64,000 nucleotides of DNA, taken from NCBI RefSeq assembly GCF_900230255.1, contig NZ_OCNJ01000013.1, positions 31,735 through 95,734 on the forward strand. The letters are read 5' to 3'. Source of the stretch: Caenispirillum bisanense (lineage in GTDB: Bacteria > Pseudomonadota > Alphaproteobacteria > Rhodospirillales > Rhodospirillaceae). The notes below the pieces were generated by a model. The model was not told where the DNA came from. It saw only the letters and a list, made by a program, of their open reading frames with translations, and ran no database searches. The position numbers were made by a program, and so were the translations under genes. The number at the start of each line of letters is the position of its first letter. Within the stretch, counting starts at the first letter, position 1. Below are positions 60,800 to 64,000 of the stretch, piece after piece.

Positions 60800-61255
60800 A
60801 TGGCGAATTACGCCCGATTGAATGATGCCGGCGAGGTGGCCGAGGTCGTCGATTTCGACTGGTCGGCGCGCCATCCCGGGTCGCCGCTGGTGTTCGTGCC
60901 GGCGCCGGATGCCGTGCGGCAGGGGTGGGCGCTGGTTGATGGCGAGTGGGTGGCGCCGCCTCCGCCGCCGGACATCGAACCGGCGCCGCCGCCTCCGCCT
61001 TCCCCGGCGCCGCCCCGCTCGCTGTCCAAGCTGGAGTTCGCCCGCCTCCTGGTGTCCGCCGGCGGCATGACCATGGAAGGTGTGCGTCTCGCCCGCGAAG
61101 ACCCGGTCCTGGCGACCATGTGGTTCGTCCTCGACTTGGCTCAGGCGGTCGAACGGGACGACGCCGATACGTTGGCCGGCCTGGATGCCATGGTCGCCAC
61201 CGGCCACCTGACGGCCGAGGGCCGGGCGGCGGTGCTGGCGGAGTGGCCGTCGTGA
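60800..61255 (+). CDS. Tail fibre-associated protein (151 aa)
   Basis: The N-terminal 50 residues (MANYARLNDAGEVAEVVDFDWSARHPGSPLVFVPAPDAVRQGWALVDGEWVAPP) look like the start of tail-fibre assembly or attachment proteins. A proline run (52-72) and a helical C-terminal domain follow (SLSKLEFARLLVSAGGMTMEGVRLAREDPVLATMWFVLDLAQAVERDDADTLAGLDAMVATGHLT). It is probably a fibre chaperone, inferred from position and the N-terminus. It overlaps the next gene by 4 bp. Confidence 0.7.
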   Translation: MANYARLNDAGEVAEVVDFDWSARHPGSPLVFVPAPDAVRQGWALVDGEWVAPPPPPDIEPAPPPPPSPAPPRSLSKLEFARLLVSAGGMTMEGVRLAREDPVLATMWFVLDLAQAVERDDADTLAGLDAMVATGHLTAEGRAAVLAEWPS

Positions 61256-61503
61256 CGAGCCGGCTGTCGCGCCTCGCCGCACTCGCGTCCCAGGCGGCCA
61301 ACGTGATCCTCTTCAACGGCCAAGCCGACGAGACCATCAGCGGGCGCGCCTGGCGCGAGGGTGACCTTCACGGCGAACCGGTGTGGCGCGGCCGGCGGGT
61401 GCTGATCGACCGCCTGTTCTGGACGCTGGCGCGGCAGCCGGACCACTGCCGCGAGAGCCACCAGCGAGACGTCGAATTCGCCCTGCTGATCCTGGCCGAC
61501 TGA
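61252..61503 (+). CDS. Small conserved phage protein (83 aa)
   Basis: The product reads SRLSRLAALASQAANVILFNGQADETISGRAWREG, then LIDRLFWTLARQPDHCRESHQRDVEFALLI. Similar short proteins with the NVILFNGxxDETISGRA core are common in phages at the end of tail operons; their function is unknown. The GTG at 61252 overlaps the preceding stop by 4 bp. Confidence 0.7.
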   Translation: MTSRLSRLAALASQAANVILFNGQADETISGRAWREGDLHGEPVWRGRRVLIDRLFWTLARQPDHCRESHQRDVEFALLILAD

Positions 61504-61633
61504 TCGGCCGGCGGGGGCCGGGGTGCGGGAACACCCCGAGCCGGGAGGTTGGCTCTCCCACGACCGCATCCGGCCGACATACGGCCGTCCCGCCACCCTC
61601 GCGAGGGCGGGAGATTCCTACAGGTATCGAAGA

Positions 61634-61855
61634 GTGGAGTCCATACGATGCGGGCGGTGCGCCCGCCTGTTGGCCAGGGCGACCGAATTTACCGCCCTGG
61701 AGATCAAGTGCCCGCGCTGCGGGACCATCAACCACAGGGCCGCGAGCCCGTCCCCCGAGCGCCATGGAGCGCCCTCCGAACGAGGCACCCATGGCAAAAC
61801 GTCCGTCCCACCATCCGCCGGCCGCCGGCGTCATCATCCGCCGACCGACGACTGA
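61634..61855 (+). CDS. com: Com-like zinc-finger translational regulator of mom
   Basis: The product starts VESIRCGRCARLLARATEFTALEIKCPRCGTINHR, with CxxC at 6-9 and 26-29. This is the layout of Mu Com, an RNA-binding zinc finger that opens the mom start region for translation. The C-terminal 40 residues are basic and disordered. The start is GTG at 61634. The gene overlaps mom by 65 bp, as in Mu, where the mom translation start lies inside com. Confidence 0.85.
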   Translation: MESIRCGRCARLLARATEFTALEIKCPRCGTINHRAASPSPERHGAPSERGTHGKTSVPPSAGRRRHHPPTDD

Positions 61856-62525
61856 CGATCCCGGCTACCTCTACAGCAGCGACGGCGTCGTCGGCTTCGG
61901 CACCCGCGAGTTTCACGTCGCCGCGATCCCCCGTTCACGGGCCGTTGAGATGATCCTTCACAACCACTACAGCGGCCGCATTGTCCAGAACTCCTACGTG
62001 CACCTCGGCGTCCACATCGGCGGTGCTTTGGTCGGGTGCCTGCAACTCGGCTACGCCATGAACCCCATGCACGTGGGCAAGGTGGTGGCCAACACCGGCC
62101 CGCGGGAACACCTGGAGCTGAACCGCATGTGGCTCGACGACGCCGCGCCGCGCAACTCCGAAAGCCGGGCGTTGAGCTACACCATGAAATACCTGAAGCG
62201 GGCGCTGCCGGCGGTGCGCTGGGTGCAGTCCTTCGCCGACGAGCGGTGCGGCCGCTGGGGTGTGGTCTACCAGGCCGCCGGCTTCCTCTACCTCGGCAGC
62301 CACCGGACGGAGTTCTACGAGGTGGATGGGCAGACCTACCACGGGATGCTGCTGACCGCCCACGGCAAGGGCGGGCAGCGTGGCCAGGTCCTCCGCGAGA
62401 ACCTGGGCCGGGCCACGCGGCGATCGCTGCGGCAGTTCCGCTACCTGTTCTTCCTGAAGCCCAGCGCCCGCAGGGACCTTCGCATGCGGCCCCGGCCCTA
62501 CCCGAAGCCGGAGCGGGACAGGTAG
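61791..62525 (+). CDS. mom: Mom-like DNA modification protein (GNAT fold)
   Basis: The 244-residue product matches Mu Mom in length and motifs: HNHYSG (57-62), VHLGVHIGGALVGCLQLG, ELNRMWLDDAAPRNSESRALSY (109-130), SFADERCGRWGVVYQAAGFLYLG (147-169). In Mu, Mom converts adenine in DNA to a methylcarbamoyl-type N6 derivative that blocks host restriction. The start ATG at 61791 has GAGG 7 nt upstream and lies inside com. A strong terminator follows at 62537. The protein fold is GNAT-like by family knowledge. Confidence 0.92.
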   Translation: MAKRPSHHPPAAGVIIRRPTTDDPGYLYSSDGVVGFGTREFHVAAIPRSRAVEMILHNHYSGRIVQNSYVHLGVHIGGALVGCLQLGYAMNPMHVGKVVANTGPREHLELNRMWLDDAAPRNSESRALSYTMKYLKRALPAVRWVQSFADERCGRWGVVYQAAGFLYLGSHRTEFYEVDGQTYHGMLLTAHGKGGQRGQVLRENLGRATRRSLRQFRYLFFLKPSARRDLRMRPRPYPKPERDR

Positions 62526-62536
62526 GCGGCCGCACG

Positions 62537-62570
62537 GGCGGGCGGGTGTCTATCCGCCCGCCGTTCTTTG
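62537..62570 (+). terminator. Rho-independent terminator after mom
   Basis: GGCGGGCGG (62537-62545) pairs perfectly with CCGCCCGCC (62554-62562), followed by GTTCTTTG. It ends the com-mom transcript 12 bp past the stop codon. Confidence 0.78.
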
Positions 62571-62625
62571 ACATTGTGAAGGAGAGGCAAGCGTGGGAGC
62601 ATCCCCACGCTTCATCCACAGGAGG
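62568..62625 (+). promoter_or_regulatory. Possible promoter, operator-like box and leader hairpin before the last gene
   Basis: A consensus -35 TTGACA lies at 62568-62573, directly after the mom terminator. TGTGAAGG (62575-62582) matches the repressor operator box. A 7-bp stem GCGTGGG/CCCACGC (62591-62610) follows, then AGGAGG (62620-62625). No good -10 is seen at the usual distance. Confidence 0.4.
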
Positions 62626-62633
62626 AATATGAC

Positions 62634-62912
62634 GTGAAGGAAGCGACGTGGCTCCGACTTGCCGGGGCAGCCCTCATCGTACTTTCGGTAGGATGGCTTT
62701 TTGGTGCATGGCCGACGCCCGAAGAGGAAGCGGACTTGAGGCGTTTCGGACAGGTCGGCGGCGTCGCGGTCGAGCAGGCTAAACAGACGGTGACGGTCGT
62801 GAGCATTGGTGGCTTCGCCCTGGGACTAATCCTGATCGGCCTCGGAGGAGTACAGCATCGCCAGGACCGGCTGACCGCAACGGATGCACTCGACGGCGAC
62901 GAGGTGACCTGA
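62634..62912 (+). CDS. Two-helix membrane protein at the right prophage end (92 aa)
   Basis: Two membrane helices are evident (about 7-24, RLAGAALIVLSVGWLFGAW, and 50-72, VTVVSIGGFALGLILIGLGG), with an acidic segment between them (PTPEEEADLRRFGQVGG) and a polar tail. It starts with GTG after a strong AGGAGG. No family is recognised. Its independent transcription unit between mom and the right end is where transposable phages carry optional genes, so a role in the lysogen is possible. Confidence 0.62.
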   Translation: MKEATWLRLAGAALIVLSVGWLFGAWPTPEEEADLRRFGQVGGVAVEQAKQTVTVVSIGGFALGLILIGLGGVQHRQDRLTATDALDGDEVT

Positions 62913-62981
62913 TCTGCGGCCCGAGGGGAGCCTCAAGGCGCGCCCGCACCGATCGTCAGGAGTTTCTCCACCTCCTTGGTG

Positions 62982-63028
62982 GTGCCAAACCATCTGCCGA
63001 TCGGTGCCAAACCGTTTGCCGCGCTACA
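62982..63028 (+). promoter_or_regulatory. Right prophage end (attR) with two transposase-binding sites
   Basis: R2 GTGCCAAACCA (62982-62992) and R1 GTGCCAAACCG (63004-63014) are 22 bp apart, the same spacing as R1-R2 in Mu, in the orientation opposite to L1-L3. R1 is 14 bp from the terminal ACA at 63028, matching L1 at the left end. Confidence 0.85.
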
Positions 63029-63032
63029 GACC
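63028..63032 (+). repeat. Right copy of the prophage target-site duplication
   Basis: AGACC here matches 24006-24010. The leading A is shared with the terminal CA of the element, so the duplication is 4 or 5 bp. Confidence 0.8.
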
Positions 63033-63082
63033 CTGCCGACGAGAGCAGCCGCGGCTAGTGGATCTGCGGAAAGCACAAACGA

Positions 63083-63111
63083 AAAGGGCCCCGGCAGTAC
63101 CGGGGCCCTTT
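63083..63111 (-). terminator. Terminator of the tRNA-Met gene
   Basis: AAAGGGCCCCGG (63083-63094) pairs perfectly over 12 bp with CCGGGGCCCTTT (63100-63111). On the minus strand it follows the tRNA by a few bases and is followed by TCGTTTG. Confidence 0.8.
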
Positions 63112-63115
63112 CATT

Positions 63116-63192
63116 TGGTAGCGGAGGAGGGACTTGAACCCCCGACACGCGGATTATGATTCCGCTGCTCTAACCAGCTGAGCTACTCCGCC
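63116..63192 (-). tRNA. tRNA-Met (CAT)
   Basis: Read on the minus strand, a 77-nt cloverleaf: acceptor GGCGGAG/CTCCGCT (first pair G-U), D arm AGCTCAGCTGG, anticodon stem GCGGA/TCCGC with loop ATCATAA (anticodon CAT), T arm GTTCAAGTC, and an encoded CCA end. The body matches alphaproteobacterial elongator tRNA-Met. A CAT anticodon can also belong to lysidine-modified tRNA-Ile2, but the body does not suggest it. The prophage end lies 88 bp away and does not use this tRNA as an attachment site. Confidence 0.93.
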
Positions 63193-63339
63193 ATCGCGCT
63201 GGGAGGCCCGTATATAACGGCAGCCGATGCAGGCGTCAACACCTTGTTTTTCATAATTCGGCAACCCCCTGCCCCCTTGCGCGCCGCGGCCTGCGGGTCC
63301 ATCGTTGTGCGGTGCAGCACGAGCCGGAAGGAGCCTCCC

Positions 63340-63691
63340 GTGTCCGAGCAGCAGCCGCCGAAACCCAATGCCGAAGACATTCCGCCCGTCGGTGCCGACA
63401 CCCCCTGCCGCGAGCCGGGCGAGCCGCGCCGGCGCTTCGCCGCCGGGGTGAAGGCGGCGCTGGGCAAGGTGTTCCGCTTCCGCCCGCCGCAGGTCAAGCT
63501 CGAAGGGCGCGGCAAGCCGGTGAACCTCGCCCTGCAGGGCGGCGGGGCGCATGGCGCCTTCACCTGGGGCGTGCTCGACGCCCTGCTCGCCGACGACCGG
63601 CTGGAGATCGAGAGCCTGTCGGGCACCTCGGCCGGCGCCATGAACGCCGTCGTGGTCGCCGACGGCCTGTCCCGCGGCGGGCGGGAGGCGG
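63340..63691 (+). pseudogene. Patatin-like phospholipase, interrupted by an IS21-family element
   Basis: After a GTG start (63340) with GGAAGGAG upstream, the product has a charged N-terminal part, then the patatin oxyanion motif LALQGGGAHGAFTWGVLDALL and the nucleophile motif SGTSAGAMNAVV (GTSAG serine). The family normally continues with a further 200-300 residues including the catalytic Asp (DGG/DGA). Here homology stops after SRGGREA and the frame runs into the insertion-sequence end, terminating at 63750. The gene is therefore broken; the remainder should lie beyond the far end of the element. Confidence 0.85.
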
Positions 63692-63737
63692 TATCCAGCG
63701 ACGATTACGATGGCCGCTCTGCCGACGACTACGATGT

Positions 63738-63792
63738 CCGCATGGGGTGACCGTAGGGCGGGCGTAGCCCGGCCGGAGGTCACCCCATGCGG
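63738..63792. other. Perfect 15-bp inverted repeat in the IS left end
   Basis: CCGCATGGGGTGACC (63738-63752) and GGTCACCCCATGCGG (63778-63792) are exact reverse complements, separated by 25 bp that themselves contain GGGC...GCCC. It lies about 80 bp before the istA start and could limit transcription entering from outside, or bind the transposase. Confidence 0.7.
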
Positions 63793-63872
63793 TGCGCGGT
63801 CTTCATAGACCCCGCCGACGGCCGTGATGGGAGACACTGTGCGAAACTCAACTGCAAAGACGAGAACCGCCG

Positions 63873-64000
63873 GTGCCTGGAACCCACATCACGGACCATC
63901 AGGTGAGACTTTACATGAAGCACCGAGGACAACACACGCAGCACGTCGCGGCCGCCAAGGCCGGGTTCAGCGAGAGGACGGCCCGGCGGATCGACAGGGA
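63873..64000 (+). CDS. istA: IstA transposase of an IS21-family element, N-terminal fragment
   Basis: From GTG at 63873 the product reads VPGTHITDHQVRLYMKHRGQHTQHVAAAKAGFSERTARRID and runs off the window. The pattern ITDxQVRLYMKHR...QxVAAAKAGFSERTARRI is the N-terminal helix-turn-helix of IS21 IstA proteins. An internal ATG (63915) is a second possible start. The rest of istA and istB should follow. Confidence 0.88.
   Translation, partial: MPGTHITDHQVRLYMKHRGQHTQHVAAAKAGFSERTARRIDR

Larger units (their letters stand above)
24011..63028 (+). mobile_element. Mu-type transposable prophage, complete, about 39.0 kb, siphovirus-type tail
   Basis: Seen directly: TG...CA termini, inverted MuA-type sites with CGGTTTGGCAC placed 14 bp inside both ends, a 4-5 bp flanking duplication, and a full set of genes from repressor to com-mom. 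The gene order (c, ner, A, B, small early genes, gemA, mor-like, lysis, terminase, portal, MuF, protease, capsid, tail, fibre, mom) follows transposable phages. The tail genes are of the non-contractile type. All core genes are open apart from two -1 frameshift sites, so the element may be functional; that is an inference. Confidence 0.95.
63692..64000 (+). mobile_element. Left end of an IS21-family insertion sequence (truncated by window)
   Basis: The sequence after the patatin break has two 19-bp direct repeats differing at 2 positions (63699-63717 and 63723-63741, CGACGA(T/C)TACGATG(G/T)CCGC), as in the multiple end repeats of IS21 elements. They are followed by a perfect 15-bp dyad and the start of an istA-like gene. 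The exact left boundary is not certain, because the right end lies outside the window; 63692 is an estimate. Confidence 0.82.

Noticed and set aside
61488..61505. Two GATC sites (61488, 61502) upstream of com as a Dam-type switch
   Set aside because: GATC is frequent, the sites lie inside the preceding gene end, and alphaproteobacteria generally lack Dam control; the GANTC pair is a better, though still weak, candidate.
63116..63192. tRNA-Met as the attachment site of the prophage
   Set aside because: The prophage end lies 88 bp away, there is no tRNA fragment at the other end, and the 4-5 bp duplication and MuA sites indicate transposition.

Overview
The window is GC-rich alphaproteobacterial chromosome, probably from the order Rhodospirillales. 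That placement is an inference from base composition, small DUF1127 proteins, elongator tRNA-Met form and gene content. It has three parts: ordinary chromosome (1 to about 24,010), one apparently intact Mu-type transposable prophage (24,011 to 63,028), and a short stretch of chromosome after it (63,029 to 64,000) in which a patatin-like gene is cut by the left end of an IS21-family element.

Chromosomal part. From left to right there are two DUF1127 small proteins, prmA, a small protein, an MFS exporter with a YHS-like metal-site protein, a GlxA-type AraC regulator facing a HEAT-repeat (DNA alkylation repair-like) gene, asd, a PhnA-like protein, a LysE/RhtB exporter, acylphosphatase, malic enzyme maeB, an orphan form II CoxL-like molybdenum hydroxylase, a GntR regulator and divergent BenE transporter around a perfect 16-bp palindrome, a VOC protein, a Bcr/CflA exporter, a CHASE-type histidine kinase, and a large RTX metalloprotease on the minus strand.

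Prophage. Both ends carry MuA-type sites with the core TTTGGCAC. The first site lies exactly 14 bp inside each TG...CA terminus, and the flanks share the 4-5 bp duplication (A)GACC. The early region has a leftward repressor, an operator array, a Ner-like gene, MuA and MuB. It is followed by a long chain of small overlapping genes ending in GemA and a Mor/C-like activator. The middle and late regions hold lysis genes, DUF2730, terminase, DUF935 portal, a MuF head protein with a C-terminal nuclease-toxin-like domain, protease/scaffold, capsid, tail tube, a frameshifted tail chaperone, a 1618-residue tape measure, tail-tip proteins and a glycine-rich fibre. No sheath or contractile baseplate genes are seen, so the phage combines Mu-type replication and head genes with a siphovirus-type tail. 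The right end carries com-mom, the DNA-modification module of Mu, and a small membrane-protein gene.

How the parts work together. The repressor gene and the ner promoter face each other across repeated GTGAAG/CTTCAC boxes. The early operon leads to the Mor-like gene. Immediately after it, and again before the protease/capsid operon, lies the palindrome CCCTGAAACCTTTCAGGG at the same distance from a -10-like box, which suggests one activator switching on two late operons. Two -1 slippery heptamers (A_AAA_AAC in the tail chaperone, G_GGG_GGA in the fibre) extend two late products. The most unusual items are the com-mom pair, the MuF-toxin fusion, the twin late palindromes, the fibre frameshift, and a YLxxNPDV repeat found both in the host RTX protein and in the phage tape measure.
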